Assembly: GCA_030065825.1 (NCBI GenBank)
Contig: JASJCY010000002.1
Location: forward strand, 1-64,000
Direction of reading: 5' to 3'
Length of the DNA: 64,000 bases
DNA from: Nostocaceae cyanobacterium
GTDB taxonomy: Bacteria > Cyanobacteriota > Cyanobacteriia > Cyanobacteriales > Nostocaceae
Shown here piece by piece: positions 16,358 to 25,301 of this stretch (position 1 is the stretch's first letter; each line of letters opens with the position of its first letter). The position numbers were made by a program, and so were the translations under genes. Under the pieces are notes generated by a model. It did not search any database, was not told the origin of the DNA, and saw nothing but the letters and a program-made list of their open reading frames with translations.

Positions 16358-18376
16358 ATGGCAAGAATCGATGACATTATCAAACGTGAAGTTAATCCCT
16401 TTGATTTGGTAAATACTAGGGTAGGTAATTTTTGGACAGAGAATCAAGATGTTAACTCTATAGTTGAGTCTATCCATCAAGAGGATATTACTGAAATTGA
16501 AGATTTTTTAGACCTCGTAGGGATGGATAATCGTAGTCGTAGTCTATTAGTTGTAGGTGATGCGGGTTCTGGTAAAAGTTATTTATTGGGTAGGCTAAAA
16601 CGGAACTTTAATTCTAAAGCTTTTTTTGCTTATATTGGTCCTTGGGCTGATAATGAACATCTCTGGAGACATATATTACGTTGTACAGTTGATAGTTTAA
16701 TTAAAGTACCAGAAGGTGAAGAAGAATCTCAATTAATTCTGTGGCTAAAAAGCTTATCTGCTTTTACAAAACCTAGTAATAAGCATATTTTCAATAATAA
16801 TATTTGGCAATTATTACTAAGTAATCGCCAAAACTTTATTAAATATCTCAAAGATACATATAAACAAGCGGGTATTTATAATCCCGAAATATTCTTTGGT
16901 ATACTGCACGATCTAACCGATCCAGAACTATCCTCTTTAGCTTGTGAGTGGTTGCGAGGAGATAACTTAAGTGACGAATCAATGCAATTATTAAAAGTTA
17001 AATTCTGTATTGATTCTGAACATGAAGCTAAAAATATTTTGGCAAATTTTGGCAAGATTTCTACAGAAACACAACCTATAGTTTTATGTTTCGATCAAGC
17101 TGAAAGCGCACCTAATTGGGATTCTAATCCTCAGCCTTTATTCACAATTAATACAACTATTCATAATGATGGATTGAAAAACTTTTTAATTATTATCAGT
17201 GTAGTTAAAGACGCTTGGATGCGGGCTTCTAGAAAGATTTTTCAAGCTGATAGAGCAAGAATTGAAAAGTTAATATCACTTAGACAAATTAATTTAGAAC
17301 AAGCAGAAGCACTTTGGGCTTATAAACTGCAAGGTTTACATCAACAAGCTAATCCCAAGCCTAAGACAGCTATTTTCCCTCTAGAAAAACAGTTATTAGA
17401 AGATTCCTTTCCTGGTGGAAAAACTCATCCTAGAAACACAATTATATTAGGAAGAAAAAAGTATCAAGAATATAAAATTTATCTTAATAAGAATGGCACC
17501 ATTGGAAATGAAGATAATATAACTAAAGCTGAATTTCAATTGATTTGGCAAAAAGAACTCAAAAAAACTCAGACTAAAATCCAGAAAATTAGTTTATTTT
17601 CTGCACCTGAACTGATAACAATGTTGCAGTTAGCATTAGAATCATTACAAATAAACTCAATTAAACCCAAGTTGATTAGTGGTACATACAGTAGTTATTC
17701 CTTCACTTATCAATCATCTCAATCATCAAGCGCGGAAAAAATAGGAATAGTCTGGACAGAAGATGGGAATATGAGAAGTTTTTTTCATATTATGGATGCT
17801 TGTCAAAAAGTAATTGAGAAACGACTTTGTCATCAGCTATTTCTAATTAGAAAAGATAATGTTGGTAATGGTAAGCTGAAAGGTTATCAGTTATATCAAC
17901 AAATTTTCACAGGTACTCAAAATATTCATATCAAGCCACATTTATCTTCTGTGCATCAATTAGCAACTTACCAGAACTTAGTTAACTCTGCTAATGCTCA
18001 GGAATTAGTAATTGCTGGTAAAACTATTAATGTGAAAGAATTACAATCCCTAATTCGTGAATCCGGAATTTTGCACAGTTGTGCTTTATTGCAAGACTTG
18101 GGAATTGTGAAAAAATCAGACCCAGACCCTGACAATAATGGTAATGGGAAACATTCAAAATATTTAGAAGAAGTCAAAAATTATATATCTAACCTGGTGA
18201 TAACCCAACATTTTATGGGTGTACCAACTTTAATTAATCAAGCTGTGAGTCATTATGATGATGCTACTGAAGAAGACGTTAAATCATTGATTCAATTGTT
18301 GTGTCAAGAACGAAAAGTCAAAATACTTGACCCCAAAGCGAAATTACAAGATCAATTAATTTGTGTAGTTGCTTAA
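16358..18376 (+). CDS. Large P-loop (AAA/STAND-like) ATPase of the nuclease/translocase module
   Basis: 672 residues from ATG 16358. This start is preferred over 16352 because ACCAGGG at 16344-16350 then has normal spacing. Walker A is GDAGSGKS (residues 67-74), Walker B IVLCFDQAE (about 241-249). The domain is followed by a helical middle part and a C-terminal region with SYSFTYQSSQ, QLFLIRKD and a winged-helix-like end. The layout resembles Orc/Cdc6-like or defence-associated ATPases with C-terminal DNA-binding parts, but I cannot name a family. It ends 4 bp before the next start codon, so the two are certainly one operon. It presumably loads or powers the downstream nuclease-translocase. 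Confidence 0.7.
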   Translation: MARIDDIIKREVNPFDLVNTRVGNFWTENQDVNSIVESIHQEDITEIEDFLDLVGMDNRSRSLLVVGDAGSGKSYLLGRLKRNFNSKAFFAYIGPWADNEHLWRHILRCTVDSLIKVPEGEEESQLILWLKSLSAFTKPSNKHIFNNNIWQLLLSNRQNFIKYLKDTYKQAGIYNPEIFFGILHDLTDPELSSLACEWLRGDNLSDESMQLLKVKFCIDSEHEAKNILANFGKISTETQPIVLCFDQAESAPNWDSNPQPLFTINTTIHNDGLKNFLIIISVVKDAWMRASRKIFQADRARIEKLISLRQINLEQAEALWAYKLQGLHQQANPKPKTAIFPLEKQLLEDSFPGGKTHPRNTIILGRKKYQEYKIYLNKNGTIGNEDNITKAEFQLIWQKELKKTQTKIQKISLFSAPELITMLQLALESLQINSIKPKLISGTYSSYSFTYQSSQSSSAEKIGIVWTEDGNMRSFFHIMDACQKVIEKRLCHQLFLIRKDNVGNGKLKGYQLYQQIFTGTQNIHIKPHLSSVHQLATYQNLVNSANAQELVIAGKTINVKELQSLIRESGILHSCALLQDLGIVKKSDPDPDNNGNGKHSKYLEEVKNYISNLVITQHFMGVPTLINQAVSHYDDATEEDVKSLIQLLCQERKVKILDPKAKLQDQLICVVA

Positions 18377-18380
18377 GCCA

Positions 18381-21029
18381 ATGCATTATTTGACAACAGA
18401 GGATGAAATTAAATTACAAATCAATAGCTTTACCTTAGCTGAAAAACTTTGGTTAGATACCGAGATTGCTGATTGGTATACCCCCTATCCCAAATTATCC
18501 TTAATTCAGGTACTAGCAGAATCTACAGATTTTACAGGTGAATATGCTTATATCTTGGATGTTTTAGATAAACCAGATTTGATAGCATATTTTATTCAGC
18601 AAATTATGCTAAATCCTCAGATTGAGAAAGTATTTCACAATGCATCTTTTGATTTGAAGTATTTAGGTGGTAAATCTGCTGAAAATGTGACCTGCACTTT
18701 GAAACTAGCGAGAAAAATTACCAAACAAACTTTACAAGTTTCCGATTTAAAACTCAAAACTTTAGCAGAAGAACTCTCTCAGTTTTCTGATGTTGATAAA
18801 TCAGAACAAGCAAGTGATTGGGGAAAACGTCCTTTAACAGAAAAGCAACTTAAATACGCTGCTTTAGACACAGTATATCTAGCTGCTGTTCATCATCACT
18901 TACTAGAATTTTCTCAAGGGGATGTTATGAAACAGAAACCTTCCAAAAACTCAACAAAAAAATCCCATAACTCAAATTTCACCCCAACCAAAGTCAGATT
19001 AGCTTTTGAATGTCCCCGTTTATTTTACTTAAATCATAACTTCGGTAGTAATAGTCTTTTTATTCCACCAGAACAACCATTTGGTGCGGTGGGTAATACA
19101 TTTCATAAGCTAGCGGATGACTTTATTCAATTAGCAATCACAGAACTTAAGTTTCAAGAATTTTTTCAATTAAATGCTTCCCAACTCAACTTAGAAAAAG
19201 TTTCTTCCGGGATGCAGGAGTTATTTTATCAATTAAAATTTTCTCCTTATTTAAATCAAGCCATTGCAAAAGATGTCAATCAAGGACAAACATTATTAAA
19301 AGTTTGGCAAGGATTACAAGGATTAATCAAAAAATTTGCAGAATTACTGATTATCAATCGGGAATATTGTAGTGCAGAACAATTAATTGCAAACACTTTT
19401 ATTCAGGAAACACGTAAACTAGAACATAATTTTCAACTACCTGATGGAAGCACAAAAAAAGTTACAGGAGAATTTGACTGTTTAGTATTTAATTTTCAAA
19501 TCAAACGTTTATGTGTCGTAGAATTTAAAACCTATCAACCTGTCGATCCATCAGCACAATTAGCTCAAGTTGCTCTTTACAGTTACATGTTATGGCAAAA
19601 TAAAAAAGTAGCTGTGGATTCTGCTGTTTATTGTGTTTTACCAGAATTTAAAGAATATAAATACTCCTGGGAACAACTAGAGGATACAGTACATCAACTG
19701 ATTCCCTATAAATTACAACAAATGCAAGAATGGGTGACTTGGAAACCAAATCAAGATAATCCACCACCATCAACAACCCAACCTCATTTATGCGAAATTT
19801 GTCCACAACAACAAAAGTGTCAGACTTATTTCCTGAATCAATCTCAAAATTCATCTGAACAACCTTCACCCACAGAGGATGAGGGTAGACAAACAAAACC
19901 TACAGAGGTAGATTTAGGAACAAAAGATGTAATTATCGAAGGAAAAGAAGAAGAAGAAATCTCTGTAGTTCAACCACAACCAGATGCTGATTCTATAGGG
20001 AAAGAATTAGTTAACACATTACAATCTTTTGGAATAGGAGTAGATTATCAAGGAGTTGCAATTGCACCTAGTTTTATTCGCGTCAAACTCAAACCTCAAC
20101 TGGGTGTCAAAGTGAGTTCTATATTAAGATTATCAGCAGATTTACAAGTACAATTAAGCTTAGAAAACCCACCTTTAATTTCTCCCCAAGCTGGTTATGT
20201 CAGTGTAGATTTACCCCGTGAAGATAGACAAATTGCCAAATTCGAGAATTATATAAAATCCAAACTTTTACCTAAAAATTCACCTATCAAAATTGCTTTA
20301 GGTGTAGATTTAGAAGGAAAACTCATAGACGCTGATTTATCAAATCCAAATACTTGTCATTTTTTAGTAGGGGGTACAACTGGAAGTGGAAAAAGTGAAT
20401 TTCTGCGTTCCCTTCTCCTCAGTCTCCTCTATCGTTATTCCCCAGAACATCTACAAATATGTCTTGTCGATCCCAAACGGGTAACTTTCCCTGAATTTGA
20501 ACAAATGCAGTGGTTACATTCACCCATTATTAAAGATGAAGAATCCGCTATTCAACTGATGGATGAACTAGTAGGAGAAATGGAATCTCGTTACCAAAAA
20601 TTTGAAAAAGCAAGATGTAATGATTTGACTTCTTATAACCAAGCTTCCTCTAAACCTCTACCCAGAATAGTCTGCATTTTTGATGAATATGCAGATTTCA
20701 TGGTGGAAAAAGAACCCCGCACCGCATTAGAACAAAGTATTAAACGCTTAGGTGCAAAAGCAAGAGCAGCAGGAATTCATCTGATTATAGCTACCCAACG
20801 TCCAGAAGCAAAAGTAGTCACTCCCCTAATCCGTTCCAATTTACCAGGAAGAATTGCTTTACGTACAGCTAGCGAAGCAGATTCTAAAATCGTTTTGGGT
20901 GGAACCGAAACATCAGCAGCTTACTTACTAGGTAAAGGAGATTTAATTTATCAAGTTGGTTCTCAACTCCAACGCTTACAGAGTTTATTCACTTCCAATA
21001 TTCAATTACCAAAATTATCTCCAAACTGA
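18381..21029 (+). CDS. DEDDy exonuclease + Cas4/AddB-like Fe-S nuclease + FtsK translocase fusion
   Basis: 882 residues from ATG 18381, 4 bp after the previous stop; an in-frame TTG at 18369 would overlap. Domain 1 (about 1-180) is an RNase D-like DEDDy 3'-5' exonuclease: D26-x-E28, N87-x3-D91, Y159-x3-D163. Domain 2 (about 195-490) is a PD-(D/E)XK nuclease with H242, D366 and E381-x-K383. Cys211 plus the C-x2-C-x5-C set C471, C474, C480 match the iron-staple of Cas4 and AddB. Domain 3 (about 540-882) is an FtsK/SpoIIIE motor with Walker A GGTTGSGKS (664-672), Walker B IVCIFDE (763-769) and ATQRPEAKVVTPLIRSNLPG. No membrane segments, so it is a soluble double-nuclease translocase. All catalytic residues appear intact. 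Confidence 0.85.
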   Translation: MHYLTTEDEIKLQINSFTLAEKLWLDTEIADWYTPYPKLSLIQVLAESTDFTGEYAYILDVLDKPDLIAYFIQQIMLNPQIEKVFHNASFDLKYLGGKSAENVTCTLKLARKITKQTLQVSDLKLKTLAEELSQFSDVDKSEQASDWGKRPLTEKQLKYAALDTVYLAAVHHHLLEFSQGDVMKQKPSKNSTKKSHNSNFTPTKVRLAFECPRLFYLNHNFGSNSLFIPPEQPFGAVGNTFHKLADDFIQLAITELKFQEFFQLNASQLNLEKVSSGMQELFYQLKFSPYLNQAIAKDVNQGQTLLKVWQGLQGLIKKFAELLIINREYCSAEQLIANTFIQETRKLEHNFQLPDGSTKKVTGEFDCLVFNFQIKRLCVVEFKTYQPVDPSAQLAQVALYSYMLWQNKKVAVDSAVYCVLPEFKEYKYSWEQLEDTVHQLIPYKLQQMQEWVTWKPNQDNPPPSTTQPHLCEICPQQQKCQTYFLNQSQNSSEQPSPTEDEGRQTKPTEVDLGTKDVIIEGKEEEEISVVQPQPDADSIGKELVNTLQSFGIGVDYQGVAIAPSFIRVKLKPQLGVKVSSILRLSADLQVQLSLENPPLISPQAGYVSVDLPREDRQIAKFENYIKSKLLPKNSPIKIALGVDLEGKLIDADLSNPNTCHFLVGGTTGSGKSEFLRSLLLSLLYRYSPEHLQICLVDPKRVTFPEFEQMQWLHSPIIKDEESAIQLMDELVGEMESRYQKFEKARCNDLTSYNQASSKPLPRIVCIFDEYADFMVEKEPRTALEQSIKRLGAKARAAGIHLIIATQRPEAKVVTPLIRSNLPGRIALRTASEADSKIVLGGTETSAAYLLGKGDLIYQVGSQLQRLQSLFTSNIQLPKLSPN

Positions 21030-21216
21030 TCAGTTATGCTATATTTGACAATACACATGGTAAACTGGCTATTCCCGTGTTTCCCATACAACACATTCTA
21101 GCAACTACCAAAATAATCTCTAAACTGAGTCAGTTATGCTATATTTGACAATACACATGGTAAACTGGCTATTCTCGTGTCTCCCATACAACACCTTCAT
21201 ATAGCAACTCTATGGG
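21017..21216. repeat. 100-bp tandem duplication across the end of the FtsK fusion gene and the Uma2 gene
   Basis: CAGTTATGCTATATTTGACA and about 60 following bases at 21031 onward recur at 21131 onward, an offset of exactly 100 bp. The first copy holds a relic of the Uma2 3' end (VVWETRE plus stop on the minus strand); the second holds the real one. Confidence 0.75.
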
Positions 21217-21747
21217 AAACTCAAATTCAATACTCGATAAAGTAATTATCTCTCCATCCGTATAGGGATAGTAAAACCACATTTTACCTTCTCCCCGACA
21301 ATAACGCTCAACGGAGATTTTTTCCGAATCAATTAATATATACTCTAGCAAAGTTGAGATTGTCTGATAATAATTGAATTTTTCACCCCTATCTTTCGCA
21401 CTTGTACCAGTCGAAAGAACTTCCGCAATCAGTTTCGGATATTGAATAAATTTGCGTGCATTTAGGTCTTGGGGGTGACAACTAACGATAACATCAGGAT
21501 AATAATAAGGACTTTGAGGACTGACTTGCACTTTCACATCTGCTACGTTCACCCTACAACCTCTAGAACGAAGATGTGGGTACAAAGCTCTGTAAAAATT
21601 TAGAGCAATGTCATTATGGGGAATTGTACCACCCGTCATTGCAAAAACTTCACCATGGACATATTCATAGCGAACATCTTGCTGAGGTTCCCATGCGAGA
21701 TATTCCTCAATAGTCATTTTTTCTGGTTCTTGACGGATGGCTATCAT
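21169..21747 (-). CDS. Uma2-family (DUF820) PD-(D/E)XK endonuclease-like protein
   Basis: 192 residues, the normal length for this very common cyanobacterial family. Motifs: MTIEEYLAWEPQQDVRYEYV near the N-terminus, YYYPDVIVSC containing the PD, KLIAEVLS containing the E-x-x and RGEKFNYYQ. The fold is that of restriction-like nucleases; the biological role is unknown. It lies on the minus strand inside an otherwise plus-strand module, between the nuclease-translocase and parA, and its 3' end has been duplicated. It is probably a later intruder rather than a module member. Confidence 0.88.
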   Translation of the reverse strand: MIAIRQEPEKMTIEEYLAWEPQQDVRYEYVHGEVFAMTGGTIPHNDIALNFYRALYPHLRSRGCRVNVADVKVQVSPQSPYYYPDVIVSCHPQDLNARKFIQYPKLIAEVLSTGTSAKDRGEKFNYYQTISTLLEYILIDSEKISVERYCRGEGKMWFYYPYTDGEIITLSSIEFEFPIELLYEGVVWETRE

Positions 21748-21929
21748 ATCCTATACCAAAAATTTTCAAACCTGATTTGATTGTAACTAGATATTCAACA
21801 CTTCCAACAATATCTCTCAACAAGTGTACCCATCCTTGATATAATCTGACTGCTTTTCAGTATAGAAAAATTTTAAAATTACTGAAAATTTGTCATCAAT
21901 AACCAAGCGTATACATTAACTAATGTGAT

Positions 21930-22040
21930 ATCTTGCATCATTGTCAATTAACATTGAGAAACCGGGTTGATGAACGAAAAATTAAATTCCTCGATAGGAA
22001 TATTTCCAATCAACCCAGTTTCACTCCCCAGGTGCAAGAT
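21930..22040. mobile_element. MITE-A copy, complete, 111 bp
   Basis: Ends ATCTTGCATC (one mismatch) and GGTGCAAGAT. The internal arms GAGAAACCGGGTTGATGAACG and CAATCAACCCAGTTTC are covariant variants of the family. It lies 37 bp upstream of the parA-like start and may carry part of its leader. Confidence 0.8.
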
Positions 22041-22077
22041 GTGTGTAATGGGAATGCATTATCAAAGGAATTAAACG

Positions 22078-22962
22078 ATGGGATATGTAATTTCAACAGC
22101 GAATATGAAAGGTGGAGTCGGTAAAACCACCCTCACCGTCAACATAGCTACTTGTTTAGCAAAAAATCATGGTAAACGAGTCTTAGTATTAGATTTAGAT
22201 ACCCAAATTAGCGCTACACTGAGTCTGATGTCTCCCGTAGAATTTGCCAAACGTCGCAAATACAGACGCACATTTAGACATCTCATCGACCAAATTATTA
22301 ATCCCGAACAAAAGATAAAACATACAATTAGGGATATTATTCAATCCGGTGTTTGTCAACTTCCAGGACTAGATTTACTACCAGGAGATATCGATTTATA
22401 CGATGAATTTATAGTTTCCGAAATGCTGCATAACCAAGCAGTTGCTATGGGTGAAACAGATTTTGAAACAATTTGGAATCGCTTTGAAAGAGTACTGATA
22501 GGTAAAATCTTAGAACCTGTGCGTGAAGATTATGATTTTATTGTCTTAGACTGCGCACCGGGATACAATCTTTTAACTCGCAGCGCTTTAGCTACTAGTA
22601 ATTACTATATTCTTCCTGCTAAACCAGAACCTCTATCTGTAGTCGGAATTCAGTTACTAGAAAGACGAATTGCTCAACTTAAAGAAAGTCACGAACATGA
22701 AGCAAAAATGGATATTCAAATGTTGGGAATCGTCTTTACAATGTCCAACAGTAATATACTAACTGGTAGATATTATAAACAAGTAATCCACCGCGTTCAT
22801 CAAGACTTTGGTGCTGACAAAATCTGTCAAACACAAATACCTGTGGATGTAAATGTTGCCAAAGCAGTTGATAGTTTTGTCCCTGTTGTAATTAATAGTC
22901 CCATGTCATCAGGTTCCAAAGCATTCTCTCAATTAACCCAAGAATTGCTGCAAAAGTTATAA
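22078..22962 (+). CDS. ParA-family ATPase
   Basis: 294 residues. Deviant Walker A MKGGVGKTTLTVN at the N-terminus, Walker A' VLVLDLDTQ and Walker B FIVLDCAPGYN identify a ParA/Soj/MinD-type dimerising ATPase. The start at 22078 follows AAAGGAATT. No ParB gene adjoins. Its strand matches the winged-helix, ATPase and FtsK-fusion genes, so it may position or regulate that machinery, but a 1-kb gap with Uma2 and a MITE separates them. A plasmid-partition origin is an alternative. Confidence 0.88.
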   Translation: MGYVISTANMKGGVGKTTLTVNIATCLAKNHGKRVLVLDLDTQISATLSLMSPVEFAKRRKYRRTFRHLIDQIINPEQKIKHTIRDIIQSGVCQLPGLDLLPGDIDLYDEFIVSEMLHNQAVAMGETDFETIWNRFERVLIGKILEPVREDYDFIVLDCAPGYNLLTRSALATSNYYILPAKPEPLSVVGIQLLERRIAQLKESHEHEAKMDIQMLGIVFTMSNSNILTGRYYKQVIHRVHQDFGADKICQTQIPVDVNVAKAVDSFVPVVINSPMSSGSKAFSQLTQELLQKL

Positions 22963-23162
22963 CTAGACATCTGCAAGCAAATAATCTGATTTTATCTTCC
23001 CTTACCCCTTTTCCTCTTTAAAACTTGGAATTTGGGGTGGGGTTTTTAAATTGAACAGAATCAAAAACACATAGGGTGTGTTATCCCCTAGGGTAACGCA
23101 CCATTTTCTAATACAAGTTTTGCTGCTTTAGACTAAAGTCATAACCCACCCTACACCTAGGG

Positions 23163-23791
23163 TTAGCTTTGGTGGAGGATGAAGCGTTAGCTGTGCGAAT
23201 AGTGCAGTTAGCATTTGATGTGGATTTGATATTGGGTGCGAGGTTAGCGGGAGAGGTGAAAGAGAAGTTTCAGGAAAAGACGATAGGGTTGGTTTTGGGG
23301 TTGGAGGTTCATCAACATCTCAAAATACTTTCCCAGTTGTAGAACAACAAAATATCATAGATTTACCAAGTCCAAATCAACCTATAACTATTCACAATCC
23401 AAAAATCATTATGCAAAAACCTACAAATAATTTCAAATTCAGTGACAATAGTAATATTGGATTTAGCACTGGAAATAATTTCCCAGTAGAAGTTTCAGGA
23501 AACCAATTTAAGACTCAAAACAACTACGCACCGGAACAAAAACAAAGTCTTTCCGAAGCTGCAAAATAAATTCAAGATTTATTAACGCAACTGCAAACAA
23601 ATTACCCCACAACAACAGAATTAGCAAATCAATTTAACGAACAAGTAAAAACAAATTCCCGCGTCAGAGATATGATTTTAACTGGGGGAATTGAATTAAT
23701 TAAAATGCTTTGTCCAGCCTTAGATATCCCCATTGAAATGGGTAAAAAGTGGTTAGAAACAACAGAGAAGCAGAAGAAATCATCAGGTTAG
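23163..23791 (+). pseudogene. Relic of a repeat/effector-type protein with nonsense and frameshift
   Basis: The first part (23163-23340) reads VEDEALAVRIVQLAFDVDL and similar, resembling HEAT/NACHT-associated segments. After a frame change the text reads on from about 23300 through FKTQNNYAPEQKQSLSEAAK, hits TAA at 23567-23569, and continues in the same frame with IQDLLTQLQTNYPTTTELA to a TAG at 23789. The QNNYAPEQKQ-EIQ-LLTQL pattern is common in cyanobacterial signalling/effector proteins, where Glu stands at the TAA position. No start codon is apparent; dead gene. Confidence 0.6.
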
Positions 23792-23827
23792 AGGTTGTTT
23801 TGCAATTAACCATCCTCATTGCCTAGG

Positions 23828-23925
23828 ATTAAAATCCCAGGAATCTATAAACAAAGTCTGATAAATCAGACTGGGAAAGGTCTTTCAGCGCGTTTTAATG
23901 TGCTTGGTTTATAGGTTTCTTGAAA
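23828..23925. other. Nested stem-loop structure, possible small RNA or miniature element
   Basis: Three co-axial inverted pairs: ATTAAAA/TTTTAAT (23828-23834 with 23893-23899), GAATCTATAAAC/GTTTATAGGTTTC (23841-23852 with 23907-23919) and an inner AGTCTGA-TAAA-TCAGACT (23855-23872). The pairs are not perfectly nested, so alternative folds are possible. Confidence 0.35.
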
Positions 23926-23987
23926 TTTATTTCAAGGTGGGGTATCGGGCTAAAATACATTGGTGCAAATTATCAGTATGACCCCAC

Positions 23988-24914
23988 TCAGAAAGGAATA
24001 AAAATGACCTCCTCCTTTTCCAACCCAGTACCCTGACAAAAATTATCTATCCAAGCAGACAAATTCAGCTTAAAAGTCCTCTTAGGTGGTGCTAAATTTG
24101 CTTTATCAAGAGTATCTAGTTGTTCCTGCTGCACCAAATTATTCTTTTCTACCACCTCACTATAAGTAGTTATTAGTGGACTATGATTAGGGGTTTTCAA
24201 CTGTAAAGAAACTGCTTCTATTTCTTTTTCAGGACTTACGTATTCGTGACGATAATTCAGACTTTTAGAATTACTTTCTTGCGTCGCAATGACTGTATTG
24301 TTCGTGGATAATTCCTGTCTTTCTGTTGAAGTCCTCGTGGGTTCATTAAACCTGTTATCAAAGTATTTTGACGATGCTTTTTGCATCAATTCTTGTCCAC
24401 TATTCCCTATTCCCTGTTCCCTATTCCCTATTCCCTGTTCCCTATTCCCTATACCCTGTTCCCTATTCCCTATTCCCTGTTCCCTATTCCCTATACCCTG
24501 TTCCCTGTTTCCTATACCCTGTTCCCTATTCCCTATACCCTGTTCTCTATTTCCTATACCCTGTTCCCTATTCCCTATTCCCTTATATCCATTTTGTAAC
24601 TCTTCCCCATCAAACTGGTTTCCAGTCTTCTTATTCTTCGATTCAACTAAATGCAACTCCTCCTCAGGATTAAAATTCAATCCCAAAGCAGCAACAATTT
24701 GATCCGGATTGTTACTCAATTCCAAGATAAAAGGAAATATCTGCTCAAGTTGCGGTTCTAAAACAGATACACTTGCCAAAATAAAACTAGAAGTAGGACG
24801 ACGTTGACCATCATAGGTACCCCAAATTCTGATTTTTACCAACCAAGAACGATTTTGATGGTAATAACTTAACCACTTTAACTTTAAAGAGTGGCTTAAC
24901 TGGTGAATATTCAT
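23988..24914 (-). CDS. DUF5331-like protein carrying a GIGNREQ minisatellite
   Basis: About 308 residues from ATG 24914. An upstream ATG at 24935 is possible, but the family normally starts MNI-QL. Residues 1-95 (SLKLKWLSYYHQNRSWLVK, FILASVSVLEPQ, ALGLNFNPEEEL) match the DUF5331 proteins I know from Nostocales, of unknown function. Residues about 112-178 are nine or so copies of the heptapeptide GIGNREQ, encoded by 21-bp repeats (three STRR heptamers). The tail ends TFKLNLSAWIDNFCQGTGLE, probably another conserved motif. Because 21 bp is in phase, the repeat has expanded without breaking the gene. Probably cytoplasmic. Confidence 0.7.
   Translation of the reverse strand: MNIHQLSHSLKLKWLSYYHQNRSWLVKIRIWGTYDGQRRPTSSFILASVSVLEPQLEQIFPFILELSNNPDQIVAALGLNFNPEEELHLVESKNKKTGNQFDGEELQNGYKGIGNREQGIGNREQGIGNREQGIGNREQGIGNREQGIGNREQGIGNREQGIGNREQGIGNSGQELMQKASSKYFDNRFNEPTRTSTERQELSTNNTVIATQESNSKSLNYRHEYVSPEKEIEAVSLQLKTPNHSPLITTYSEVVEKNNLVQQEQLDTLDKANLAPPKRTFKLNLSAWIDNFCQGTGLEKEEVIFIPF
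24404..24592. repeat. STRR-derived 21-bp minisatellite inside the DUF5331-like gene
   Basis: Alternating ATTCCCT, GTTCCCT and ATACCCT heptamers on the plus strand. Period 7 with a 21-bp super-period that is in phase with the codons. Confidence 0.9.
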
Positions 24915-24971
24915 AGGATTTCTCGCTTCAATCAAATATATTACAGATATATACGTTTTTATAGGTAAAAA

Positions 24972-25301
24972 TTATTCCTGGGTATGAAATCGATAATACA
25001 GCATCTGTTTCACCCTTTGACCCCCCAGTAAATGCTGTTCTACTACCAAAGGTACTTCACTGGGGTGGACACCACAATACCAGACATTATCTGGCAATAT
25101 CAGCACCATAGGTCCATTACCACATTGTCCCAAACAACCCCCACCCGTGACTGTCACCCCAGGAACAGCTAAAGCTTGAAAAGTTGCTAGTACCTCCGCT
25201 GCACCTTGCTTGCGACAAGTCCGATTTTGACATACACGAACGCATTTAGCGCTAACAGGAGACTTGTTGGGAGATGCTGATGGTTTAGGGAAATCGGTCA
25301 T
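24972..25301 (-). CDS. Thioredoxin-like [2Fe-2S] ferredoxin domain protein
   Basis: 109 residues. The cysteine pattern CVRVCQNRTCRKQG followed about 45 residues later by GGGCLGQCGNGPMVLI is that of the thioredoxin-like (2Fe-2S) ferredoxins (NuoE/Shethna-type fold). The last two cysteines and at least one of the first three ligate the cluster. Soluble electron carrier; the redox partner is not indicated by neighbours. It follows the DUF5331-like gene on the same strand across 57 bp. The start at 25301 precedes a Pro/Ser/Lys-rich short N-terminal extension. Confidence 0.88.
   Translation of the reverse strand: MTDFPKPSASPNKSPVSAKCVRVCQNRTCRKQGAAEVLATFQALAVPGVTVTGGGCLGQCGNGPMVLILPDNVWYCGVHPSEVPLVVEQHLLGGQRVKQMLYYRFHTQE

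Noticed and set aside
21017-21216. Possible partition (parS-like) iterons near parA
   Set aside because: Only two copies, 100 bp apart, explained by duplication of gene ends; not short iterated palindromes.
24289-24702. Three overlapping plus-strand open frames rich in Phe-Pro-Ile-Pro
   Set aside because: They are the heptamer repeat read on the other strand; the conserved DUF5331-like protein is on the minus strand.
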